Program-made: the position numbers and the translations under genes | In this document: positions 1 through 7,216 of the stretch, piece after piece | Layout of the letters: each line of letters begins with the position of its first letter | Position numbering within the stretch: position 1 is the stretch's first letter | The notes under the pieces: model-generated | Databases searched by the model: none | Seen by the model: only the letters and a program-made list of their open reading frames with translations | Told to the model about the DNA's origin: nothing | Origin: Hyphomicrobiales bacterium | Lineage (GTDB): Bacteria > Pseudomonadota > Alphaproteobacteria > Rhizobiales > Beijerinckiaceae | NCBI GenBank assembly: GCA_900299065.1 | Contig: OMIJ01000075.1 | Span: 1 to 11,423, forward strand | Direction of reading: 5' to 3' | Length of the DNA: 11,423 nt

Positions 1-1809
1 GCCGGCATAAACAAGATAGGGCCAGGTGCGGTTAAAATGCGATGTGATCGCCGTCTTGAAGGGCTCGACCTCTGCCGCCGTCACAGCATGATCGATTGAG
101 ATGAAAGCTGTCCCCAATACTATAAAGGCAGCAATATATTTGCCGAACCATAATTGCCTTTGCAGGCGCTCATTGGGATTCCATTGCGGCAGGCCCAGCC
201 AGCGCGAGAATTGACCCAGCAATTCCTGCAAAGCCCCAAAAGGACACAGCCACCCACAAAAGACGCCGCGCCCCAGTAGTAAAAGCGAAAGGACAGTATA
301 GCCCGCCATGATCACAATCAAAGGCTCGGCGAGATAAAAGCCCCAGTTAAAGTGATGCAAAGGGGCGGTGATATAATTAATTACGTTGATGATGGATAAT
401 TGTGCTTCGGCAATCCAGCCAATCCAAATCAAAGTGAAGAGCAAAAAGCCATGCCTGATCCAACGATAGGCTTTGGTCATGCGCGTCAAAGGGCCTTGGA
501 AGGCGAGCATCAAAGTCAGCAGCACCAGAGCGCAAGACAATATGATGATATTGAGCTTGGCATCAGTCCAGGCCTCAACCCAAGCGGGAACGGGCTCCGT
601 TTCCGGCATGAGGATATACGCCGCTGGCAATTTATATTCGAGAGGCACACTGACTGTTTTGCGTGTGCCTGCGACATCCGAATGGACCAGCACTTCAAGA
701 CGCCAGGGCTTTAACGGATCAAATGAGCCATCCATAGGCAAAGCAAAGAGCGCTGCATATTGCTGGGCGCGCAGACCTAATTGCGAGCCGCCTGTGCCCA
801 GACGCTGAAAGACGCTATTGGTGAATTCATAGGTCTTCTCACCCTGCACAACGCGGATGCGATCAAATTTATAGCCATTGGCCTGGCGATTATGGGCCGT
901 ACCCATAAAGTCATAGGGGCCATTGGAGGCAATGGCGATAACCTGCGCACCGCGTGGCATGCGCTGTATATAATCATCATAGGGACGGCTGCCGAGCAGA
1001 TTGCGCCCAATTCCGGCGGGCGTGAACAGGCCCGCCATAAATTCGATATAGACATCGTCTGGTTTGCCCAGATCCTCATCGAGCTTGCCTTGCGCAGCAT
1101 CGGCCTTGGTCAGCAGATCTTTCATCTCTTTAGAGGTGACACGACGCGTGACGATGGCGCCTTGCGCCAGCAATTGCTCCCAGCTGGTAAGCTGAAAGCC
1201 TTCAAGATCCAAAGTGGGTTGGCTCACCTGCGGACGGGCGACGCGCGAGCGTAATACAAGGCGGGCCGAGTCCTGAACGGCGCCGCGCATAGCACGCGCA
1301 GTGACTGTTGCCCCGACAACAAAATCAGGTGGCAGGACGCGTGAATTCACACCCTGCAGCACCATGCCATTATGACGCTGCAAAAATGTATCGAGCAAGT
1401 CAGCGCGGCGCGTGTCATCCATAATATGGGGTTCACGATGATAGACGACTTTGGCTCCCGTAAGTTTGCCCGTCACATCCACGCCAGCGAGCACATCAAA
1501 GGGGACGCTGGAATAGCCAGGAGAGGCCACAATATCGAGCGTGGAAAAGACAAAGCCGACGATATTGGTACCAACATAGACGGGAGCGGCAGGCGGTGTG
1601 CCGCCTTCATCGCCCATGCGCTCCGCGCCGGGATAGATTTCAGCCAAAATGGCGGGGGTCACGCGCTCTTTGAGGCCAGCGGCAAAGCCTGGAATTGGAG
1701 CGCAAACAAGAGCCACAGCGATCAGACGCAGCAGCCATAAGCGGAAATCATAGCCCCTTGTGCGCCAGCTTAACGGCCATTCTCTCGAGAATTCCCTCGC
1801 TATTATCAC
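1..1809 (-). CDS. NosR-like FMN-binding, iron-sulfur membrane protein (C-terminus cut by window edge)
   Basis: The frame is open for 603 codons to the left edge. Seen: a hydrophobic N-terminal segment (about residues 23-44, ending GFAAG) resembling a signal peptide; an FMN_bind-type domain (about 95-185) with GYSSVPFDVLAGVD and the flavinylation-type motif GATVT at 166-170; membrane segments near 417-436, 452-468, 494-512 and 556-572; and a cluster-binding C-G-W-L-C-P motif with C518 and C522. This order matches the NosR/NirI family, in which a covalently bound periplasmic flavin passes electrons through a polyferredoxin membrane domain. A second CxxxCP and C-terminal ferredoxin motifs would be expected beyond the edge. 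The start is a GTG preceded by GGGGAG eight bases upstream. No ATG lies in frame before the hydrophobic segment, and the first codons (ATA ATA, AGG) are unusual for the window, so the start is uncertain. The gene lies 91 nt after the ABC permease on the same strand. No nosZ is visible, so a role in N2O reduction should not be assumed. Confidence 0.85.
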   Translation of the reverse strand, partial: MIIAREFSREWPLSWRTRGYDFRLWLLRLIAVALVCAPIPGFAAGLKERVTPAILAEIYPGAERMGDEGGTPPAAPVYVGTNIVGFVFSTLDIVASPGYSSVPFDVLAGVDVTGKLTGAKVVYHREPHIMDDTRRADLLDTFLQRHNGMVLQGVNSRVLPPDFVVGATVTARAMRGAVQDSARLVLRSRVARPQVSQPTLDLEGFQLTSWEQLLAQGAIVTRRVTSKEMKDLLTKADAAQGKLDEDLGKPDDVYIEFMAGLFTPAGIGRNLLGSRPYDDYIQRMPRGAQVIAIASNGPYDFMGTAHNRQANGYKFDRIRVVQGEKTYEFTNSVFQRLGTGGSQLGLRAQQYAALFALPMDGSFDPLKPWRLEVLVHSDVAGTRKTVSVPLEYKLPAAYILMPETEPVPAWVEAWTDAKLNIIILSCALVLLTLMLAFQGPLTRMTKAYRWIRHGFLLFTLIWIGWIAEAQLSIINVINYITAPLHHFNWGFYLAEPLIVIMAGYTVLSLLLLGRGVFCGWLCPFGALQELLGQFSRWLGLPQWNPNERLQRQLWFGKYIAAFIVLGTAFISIDHAVTAAEVEPFKTAITSHFNRTWPYLVYAG

Positions 1810-1900
1810 CGCCCATGCTCCCCAAACTTGGCTTTTGCAAATTGTTGTCTTCTGTGCCTTTTTTACGCTTCATACAAGAGGGCGGTCTGAGAGGCGCGTT

Positions 1901-2710
1901 TCAGCCCCCTGCCCGTGTTTTTCTGATAATGCCGTGTTGCGGATCATAGCCATAAGCGGCCGCCAAAAAGAAGATGATTGTTGCGACGAGCACCACAAGG
2001 CAGGCTTCAAGATTAAACATGCCATAGAGCGCATAGCGCACCAGCTCCACAGCATAAGTGAAGGGATTGATGCTCGCGATCATAAAAATCGCCTGTGAGC
2101 CACCCTCTTGCAATTTCCACAGCGGATAAAGCGCGGAAGAGAGAAAGAACATGGGGAAGATAACAAAGTTCATTGCCCCGGCAAAATTTTCCAATTGCCG
2201 GATATAGACTGACAAAGCCAATCCCATAGAACTGAGCATGAGGCCGGCGAGCACGATGGCGGGGAAAACTGTCACCCAGCCCATGGCATCAAAAGTGACA
2301 TCAAAGAAGATGCAGGTGATCAGGAAAGCGTAACATTGCAACACGCCCAAGGTCGCGCCGCCAACCAATTTGCACACCAGCAAAACCCAGCGCGGCAATG
2401 GTGCTGTGAGCAAGAGCCGCATGATCCCCATTTCACGATCATAGACCATGGCCAAAGATGACAGCATGCCGTGAAAGAGCAAAACAATACCGATCAGACC
2501 GGGAACAATATAGACCTGATAAGTAATATAAGTTTTATACGGTGGGATGATCGAAACGCCGAATACATTCTGAAAGCCAGCAGCAAAGACCACAAGCCAG
2601 AAGAGCGGGCGCACAAGACCAGACAAGAGACGCCCGCGTTGGCGCACGAATTTGCCTACCTCGCGGCTTGAGACAGCATGCATGGCTCTGGCGACATGGA
2701 TCAATTGCAT
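1901..2710 (-). CDS. pedC: ABC-2 type permease of the PQQ-alcohol dehydrogenase-associated transporter (PedC-like)
   Basis: This 269-residue protein is mostly hydrophobic, with about six membrane segments (roughly residues 30-50, 68-88, 113-135, 145-167, 177-197, 235-258). It has the ABC-2 layout, including the cytoplasmic stretch YDREMGIMRLLLTAPLPRW (about 90-108) that couples to the ATPase. Family knowledge: permeases of this kind, annotated as PedC, pair with a periplasmic binding protein, a beta-propeller protein and an ATPase beside PQQ-dependent dehydrogenases. In Pseudomonas putida the set is required for lanthanide-dependent growth. The ATG follows the stop of the binding-protein gene by four bases, so translation is probably coupled and its ribosome site lies inside that gene. 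The direction of transport cannot be read from sequence: ABC-2 permeases usually export, although this group has been linked to lanthanide uptake. Confidence 0.85.
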   Translation of the reverse strand: MQLIHVARAMHAVSSREVGKFVRQRGRLLSGLVRPLFWLVVFAAGFQNVFGVSIIPPYKTYITYQVYIVPGLIGIVLLFHGMLSSLAMVYDREMGIMRLLLTAPLPRWVLLVCKLVGGATLGVLQCYAFLITCIFFDVTFDAMGWVTVFPAIVLAGLMLSSMGLALSVYIRQLENFAGAMNFVIFPMFFLSSALYPLWKLQEGGSQAIFMIASINPFTYAVELVRYALYGMFNLEACLVVLVATIIFFLAAAYGYDPQHGIIRKTRAGG

Positions 2711-2714
2711 CGGA

Positions 2715-3941
2715 CTATCGATTCAAATGGCAGGGCGTATCGGTCTCGTCGTCACCGAGCGAGTCCAATTCGTTGGTACGATGCAAAAAGCCCTCCAGTG
2801 GAGCGCTTGCCACAACGTAATAATCTCCAGCAAGGAGAATGGCCTGACGGACTTGATGATCCCAGGCACGCACACTTACCGCCAAGCCCTTATCCGCATC
2901 AAATGTGCCTGGGCCCATCATAAAATCGCGAATGGGCTTAAACTCGGTCGAACGTGAGCGAAGGGCGGATGTGGCGATCATTTTAACTGCCATCCATGAA
3001 GCCCAATCTGCGCCTTCCATTTTACGATTGGGCGCATAGCGCGAAAAGCGCGAATTGACCTGCGCCGCGCCATTATGTTCCCAGGTCCAATTCCAAGCTA
3101 CAGTTTCAAGTCCGATGGCTCCAACGACCGGCCTTGGTTTGACCGTTTGGAATGGCACCTGACGCGAAAACTCAAAGGCTTTATCAGCGATGAATGTGAC
3201 GTCCCAATCCTTATTGATCGCAGACAAAAGAGCAGGATTGTTTTTTTCACGCTGTCGGGGGTCTGTGCCTGGCTCAAAGCGCTGATTGGCAACGATGCGG
3301 GCACCAAATTTCTGTGCTGATTTGGTGAAAGCTTTGGTGATCAGATCATCGTAGGGATCTGGTCCCTGAAAGACCAGATAATCGCGCCATTTCTTGGAAA
3401 CAAGAAATTGCACGAGCGCATCTGACAATTGCGCCTGACTGGGAAAGACATGAATAAGTTCGCGCGCACACACATCGCGGCGCAATGTATCTTCAGGAGC
3501 GCTGACATTGAACAAAATGATGTCACGCCCTTTGGCAGTCTCAGCAATGGACTTGTAGAGCTCTGGCGGCACATCGAGCAGAATATAATTCATTCCGCGC
3601 TCAATGGCGGCTTTGAGCAATGCTGGCGCCTCTTCCGCCTTTGCGGCCGTCATGCGCTCAAGTGTCACTTCAGCGCCGATCGCACGTTGCTGGGATTTGG
3701 CGTCTTCAATCCCAACTTGAGCTCCTGCAAAAGGATGATCGGGTTTTTTGAGAATCAAACGCTCATAGGCCCGCACAGGTTCATAGCGGGCATCGTTCCT
3801 GAGCTCGAGAAAACCTATCGCAATCTTCTTGTCAGGGCTTGTCGCTGCGGGCGGAGTAACCGGCTGCAATTGCGCCCGCGCCTCCAAGCTCATCAGACTC
3901 AGAGAGAGAATTAAACTGATTGCACTTATCAGCTTATTCAT
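2715..3941 (-). CDS. Periplasmic substrate-binding protein of the PQQ-associated ABC transporter (PedA2-like)
   Basis: This 408-residue protein starts with a signal peptide (MNKLISAISLILSLSLMSLEARA, probable cleavage after A23). The rest resembles the branched-chain amino-acid type periplasmic binding fold: alternating beta/alpha stretches such as KKIAIGFLELRND (about 38-50), YILLDVPPELYKSI and DYLVFQGPDPYDDLITKAF. The overall match is to the family annotated as the ABC substrate-binding protein of the PQQ-dependent alcohol dehydrogenase system. It would capture the ligand in the periplasm. Experimentally studied relatives point to lanthanide ions or a lanthanide complex, but that is inference here. 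Its ATG overlaps the end of the beta-propeller gene by 8 nt and its stop lies 4 nt before the permease ATG, so the three genes form one transcript. Confidence 0.85.
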   Translation of the reverse strand: MNKLISAISLILSLSLMSLEARAQLQPVTPPAATSPDKKIAIGFLELRNDARYEPVRAYERLILKKPDHPFAGAQVGIEDAKSQQRAIGAEVTLERMTAAKAEEAPALLKAAIERGMNYILLDVPPELYKSIAETAKGRDIILFNVSAPEDTLRRDVCARELIHVFPSQAQLSDALVQFLVSKKWRDYLVFQGPDPYDDLITKAFTKSAQKFGARIVANQRFEPGTDPRQREKNNPALLSAINKDWDVTFIADKAFEFSRQVPFQTVKPRPVVGAIGLETVAWNWTWEHNGAAQVNSRFSRYAPNRKMEGADWASWMAVKMIATSALRSRSTEFKPIRDFMMGPGTFDADKGLAVSVRAWDHQVRQAILLAGDYYVVASAPLEGFLHRTNELDSLGDDETDTPCHLNR

Positions 3942-4935
3942 CGATCACCACACCATAAGGAATGCGACCCACTGGGACTGACGTCACTGCCTTGCGGCTG
4001 GCCACATCAATGACGGTGACATCATCACCCAGACCATTGGCGACATAAAGTGTCTTTTCGTCCTTTGACAGAGTAATGCCCCAGGATCTTTTGCCGACCA
4101 GAATGTAATTTAGAATCTTTTTTGTAGTCACATCAACAACCGCCACATGTGCCGCATGACCCAGAGTGACATAGGCCGTCTTGCCATCTTTGGTCATGGT
4201 AATGCCAACGGGTGTGACGTCTGTCTTGCGCATGCCGGGGGGCAAGAATTCCAGCTTTCCAAGAACCTTGAAGGGGCCGCGATCAATGATCCAGACTTCA
4301 CCCGATAATTCTGTTGTCACCCATAATTCATTGCCATCCGGTGTGGCCGCAAAACGGCGCGGGCGTGTGCCGACAACCACATCCTCGATGACATGGCCTG
4401 CTTCAAGATCGATATGATGAATGAGATCGCCCACTTCCGAGGTGACATAAACAGTCTTGCGATCAGGCGCGAGCCAGACACCTTCAGGCTCGGCGCCTGT
4501 GGGAACCTCTGCCAAAGTGATTTGCTGATCCATATCGATGATCGACATAGATGAGCCCTCTTCATTCGAGACATAAATGCGGCGTTTTTGCTCATCAACC
4601 ATAAAGGCTTCAGGGCTAGAGCCTGTCGCAATCTTGCCGATCACTTCGAGCTTGGCCACATCGATGATATCGATCACATCATCATCGCCGCAAGCTACAT
4701 AAAGCTTGGTGTGATCATCACTAAAGTGCATGTCGCGCGGACGACGCGAGGTCTTGAGATCTTTCACCAGTTTGAGTGTCTTGGATTCAAGAACAATGAT
4801 GTTGTTGGTCTTCTCATTGCTGACAAAGATATAGCCAGTGTCTTTAGCAAGCACTGAATTGGAGAATACTAACCCAGCGGCCAAGCTCAAACCTGCCGCC
4901 ATTCCAGCAAAACGCAAAGCTTTCATGCTGATCAT
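3934..4935 (-). CDS. Secreted YVTN-type beta-propeller protein associated with the PQQ ABC system
   Basis: A signal peptide (about residues 1-30, ending SNSVLA, cleaved before KDTG) is followed by about seven beta-propeller blades of the YVTN kind. Repeating units include YIFVSNEKTNNIIVLES, LYVACGDDDVIDIIDV, IYVSNEEGSSMSIIDM, VYVTSEVGDLIHHIDL, LWVTTELSGEVWIID, AYVTLGHAAHVAVVDV and LYVANGLGDDVTVIDV. Length (333) and repeat pattern fit the beta-propeller family described with PQQ-dependent catabolism. Its exact role is unknown; it probably binds the ligand or docks the binding protein in the periplasm. It is the first gene of the leftward operon. The ATG at 4935 has AAGAG five bases upstream; a second ATG at 4926 would also leave an intact signal peptide. 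It overlaps the downstream binding-protein gene by 8 nt. Confidence 0.88.
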   Translation of the reverse strand: MISMKALRFAGMAAGLSLAAGLVFSNSVLAKDTGYIFVSNEKTNNIIVLESKTLKLVKDLKTSRRPRDMHFSDDHTKLYVACGDDDVIDIIDVAKLEVIGKIATGSSPEAFMVDEQKRRIYVSNEEGSSMSIIDMDQQITLAEVPTGAEPEGVWLAPDRKTVYVTSEVGDLIHHIDLEAGHVIEDVVVGTRPRRFAATPDGNELWVTTELSGEVWIIDRGPFKVLGKLEFLPPGMRKTDVTPVGITMTKDGKTAYVTLGHAAHVAVVDVTTKKILNYILVGKRSWGITLSKDEKTLYVANGLGDDVTVIDVASRKAVTSVPVGRIPYGVVIDE

Positions 4936-4969
4936 TTGATCTCTTGCCTCACCTATGGACGATCATTCA

Positions 4970-4998
4970 TTGCATAAATTAGAGTGTAGGCATAGATT
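4970..4998 (+). promoter_or_regulatory. Candidate sigma-70-type promoter for the ABC ATPase gene
   Basis: In the 122-bp gap between two divergent genes, TTGCAT (4970-4975) and TAGATT (4993-4998) are separated by 17 bases. The start codon of the ATPase lies about 60 bases downstream. The match is partial and was found by eye, so it is only a candidate. Confidence 0.3.
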
Positions 4999-5057
4999 TC
5001 CAACTGGGAAAGAGTTCAAGGCTGCTCTTCCATATTGCACCGCAAAAAGAGGATTGC

Positions 5058-5825
5058 ATGTCGACCAGTGCATCATCGCCCAGCAAATCACCCCCCTTGC
5101 TGATAGAAAATCTGGTCAAGACCTATGGCCCCATCCGGGCGCTGGATGGCATATCCCTACGCTGCGAGCAGGGTCAGTTTGTTGCTTTGCTGGGCCCCAA
5201 TGGTGCCGGCAAATCAACCTTGTTTCAATTATTGTCCGGCCTGTTCACTCCCGATTCCGGGCGGATCGAGGTGATGGGCAATGACATGACGCATAATGCT
5301 GTGCCTGCGCTTGCCAGCTTGGGCATAGTCTTTCAGCAACCCACTCTTGATCTGGAACTCTCTGTCACAGCCAATCTGATGTTTCATGCTGGATTGCATG
5401 GCATGCCGCGTTCCCTCGCCAAAGAGCGAATCAAACGTGAACTCGACCGGCTGGGTCTGGCCGACAGGGCCAATAGCAAATGCGGGCAATTAAGTGGTGG
5501 CAATCGACGGCGCGTCGAATTGGCCCGGGCGCTGATGCATGATCCTGCCTTGCTCTTGATGGATGAAGCAACGGTTGGACTTGATCCGGGGAGCCGCGCA
5601 GAACTGATGAGCCTGCTGCATAGCATGCGCAAAGAACGGCCCATTGCTGTGCTCTGGTCAACGCATTTATGCGAAGAAGTCGAAAATGCTGATCGCATCA
5701 TCGTTCTGCATAAGGGCCACATCCTGCGCGATACAACACCCTCTGAATTGCTCAACTCGACTGGCCAAACAACGATTGAGGATGCTTTCCTCTCTTTGAC
5801 CGGCAAAATTGAGGATGCGGCTTAA
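5058..5825 (+). CDS. ABC transporter ATP-binding protein of the PQQ-associated system (PedA1-like)
   Basis: This 255-residue cytoplasmic ATPase has all nucleotide-binding motifs: Walker A GPNGAGKST (46-54), Q-loop VFQQ (Q93/Q94), signature LSGGN (145-149), Walker B LLLMDE with catalytic E170, D-loop GLD (174-176) and switch His in STH (H203). It belongs to the ABC-2 partner group (VKTYG... N-terminus) and would power the permease at 1901-2710, since no other ATPase or permease is in view. The ATG follows AGAGGA with a four-base spacer. The gene is transcribed away from the other transporter genes, an unusual split for a single complex, so balanced expression would depend on the shared divergent region 4936-5057. 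The stop is 69 nt from the convergent end of the next operon. Confidence 0.93.
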   Translation: MSTSASSPSKSPPLLIENLVKTYGPIRALDGISLRCEQGQFVALLGPNGAGKSTLFQLLSGLFTPDSGRIEVMGNDMTHNAVPALASLGIVFQQPTLDLELSVTANLMFHAGLHGMPRSLAKERIKRELDRLGLADRANSKCGQLSGGNRRRVELARALMHDPALLLMDEATVGLDPGSRAELMSLLHSMRKERPIAVLWSTHLCEEVENADRIIVLHKGHILRDTTPSELLNSTGQTTIEDAFLSLTGKIEDAA

Positions 5826-5827
5826 GT

Positions 5828-5854
5828 TGCGATTTTGATAGCTGCGATTTCGAT
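5828..5854. repeat. Short direct repeat just after the ATPase stop codon
   Basis: TGCGATTTTGAT (5828-5839) and TGCGATTTCGAT (5843-5854) differ at one base and are separated by three bases. They sit between two convergent genes. A small dyad, TTAGC-CAA-GCTAA (about 5860-5872), follows. Neither resembles a strong intrinsic terminator. Confidence 0.5.
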
Positions 5855-5894
5855 CCGGCTTAGCCAAGCTAAAAGCTAACCCAATGCCCCATAC

Positions 5895-6533
5895 TTAACG
5901 CGGTAATTCCTTGGTTGGCAGCAAGGGCGGCGGCATGGGCGCAAATTGGATCTGATCCAATTGCTTGAGCATGTCCATCTGATCCATATCGAGATTGGAT
6001 GTGCCATCATCGGTGCGCATGCTGGCTTGCATATCACCCTGCTGTTCAGTTTTCTTGGGGTCCTTATCGTCCTGCTTTTTATCCTTGGTCTGATTCCCCT
6101 CTTCCTTTGACGGCGCATTGGGATCTTCCTGCAAGGAAATCGGCTTGCCATCCATAATATTGTCACGCGCCTTTTGGGTCTTATCCGCCAGTATCCTTGT
6201 ATAGGGTAAGCGATACGCACGCGGCATGCCTACCGGAATATTGTTTTCATCGAGCTGTTCGACCCACATGAAAATAGCACCGGGTTCAGCAGCCATACGA
6301 TTAGGCTCAAGCACACGCGCCCAAAGCAATTGAGCTGGTATGGGCAATTTTGTATTGCTTGGCCAGCCCAGAAGATTGCGGGTCTGGAAAAAGACGCTCA
6401 CAAAGAAAAAGGTTGTGCCGATAATCACCAGAGCTTTCCAGCGCCAGTGAATACGCGAAGTCAATCCGATGATAAGCAGCAGAACCGCCACCATCACATA
6501 AGCGACCGAAATGCTCAACACGGTCGTCATCAT
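5895..6533 (-). CDS. Unrecognised two-helix membrane protein with charged, proline-ended tail
   Basis: I do not recognise this 212-residue protein. Seen: two membrane segments at about 4-24 and 33-50; a central region (about 60-125) with hydrophobic pieces such as GAIFMWVEQLD; a strongly charged, low-complexity Lys/Glu/Asp/Gln stretch (about 135-165); a Met/Asp-rich part (about 180-195); and a short proline-rich end, APMPPPLLP (198-206). The short loop between the helices suggests that the tail lies on the same side as the N-terminus, but topology is not certain. It is the last gene of a three-gene operon, 26 nt after the preceding gene, with AGAGG upstream of paired ATGs at 6533 and 6530. 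By position it may be an accessory subunit of the ExbB/MotA-like complex. A TonB-like linker role is conceivable from the charged and proline-rich tail but has no direct support. Confidence 0.75.
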   Translation of the reverse strand: MMTTVLSISVAYVMVAVLLLIIGLTSRIHWRWKALVIIGTTFFFVSVFFQTRNLLGWPSNTKLPIPAQLLWARVLEPNRMAAEPGAIFMWVEQLDENNIPVGMPRAYRLPYTRILADKTQKARDNIMDGKPISLQEDPNAPSKEEGNQTKDKKQDDKDPKKTEQQGDMQASMRTDDGTSNLDMDQMDMLKQLDQIQFAPMPPPLLPTKELPR

Positions 6534-6559
6534 GGCCGATCACCTCTGAGCAACAACAT

Positions 6560-7216
6560 TTACTTGGCTCCCCGGCGAACGGTTCGCGTTTCCTGAATGA
6601 GTGATTTAAACCCCTGCGATGCGCTTTTACCCGGGCCTACAGGTTTGACATCGACAACCGATCCATCGGCTGCAATGGTGAAGCGAACCGCTGTCACCTC
6701 CAGCCCTTTCTGGTTCACATTGAAGGTGTCATAATAAAGGATCTGCAAACTGGGATTGATTTTTTCGACTTTGACAGAAACAGGAACTGCAACACCAGTT
6801 GTTGCATCAAAATGATTGACGTTGACGACATATTCGCCAGGAATAATGCCTCTAATACTGACTGTTTCTTCACGGATTGGCGATTTGATCTTGGCACCAT
6901 TGACTGAGATGGAATTATTCAACCCGCCACGATCATCACGCTCGAGCAACATCCAGCCGGCTTCCCGCTCATGGAACCAGACAAGATTGCCCGCAGGATC
7001 CTGCACATAGAGATCCAGATCATCAGGATGATTATCTGGCCATGCCATCGAGATAATGAATTCGGCCTTGGTATCAACTTTGCCGGATTTGGCTTCTGGG
7101 TTTATCACTAACAAAGCGATGAAAAACAGAAAGGCAATGACCTGCAATCCTTTGAACAGCATAACTGCAAAGGGATCAAACGGCTCTTCGCGGGGATAAT
7201 TACCGAAACTATCCAT
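6560..7216 (-). CDS. Single-helix anchored periplasmic protein with DUF2135/YfaP-like domain (ExbD-like layout)
   Basis: From the ATG at 7216 the product is 218 residues. A short cytoplasmic N-terminus leads into one membrane helix (about 16-39) containing VMLFKGLQVIAFLFFIALL, then an extracytoplasmic domain to the end. The topology copies ExbD/TolR, and an acidic residue (D14) sits at the start of the helix, slightly earlier than the proton-path Asp of ExbD. The outer domain contains DDLDLYVQDPAGNLVWF (65-81) and ERDDRGG (92-98), resembling the DUF2135/YfaP fold, where similar D-x-D and DPxG motifs occur. Its aspartates could bind metal, but no binding site is proven. The ATG overlaps the stop of the ExbB/MotA-like gene by 8 nt, indicating coupled translation. 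A longer reading from a TTG at 7246 is possible but less likely. It probably transduces energy from the channel protein to the periplasm. Confidence 0.78.
   Translation of the reverse strand: MDSFGNYPREEPFDPFAVMLFKGLQVIAFLFFIALLVINPEAKSGKVDTKAEFIISMAWPDNHPDDLDLYVQDPAGNLVWFHEREAGWMLLERDDRGGLNNSISVNGAKIKSPIREETVSIRGIIPGEYVVNVNHFDATTGVAVPVSVKVEKINPSLQILYYDTFNVNQKGLEVTAVRFTIAADGSVVDVKPVGPGKSASQGFKSLIQETRTVRRGAK

Noticed and set aside
781..1254. Plus-strand open frame of 157 codons
   Set aside because: It lies antisense to the NosR-like gene, whose protein has clear domain motifs. The plus-strand product has no recognisable features.
3429..3914. Plus-strand open frame of 161 codons
   Set aside because: It is antisense to the periplasmic binding protein gene and shows no signal peptide, motif or ribosome site.
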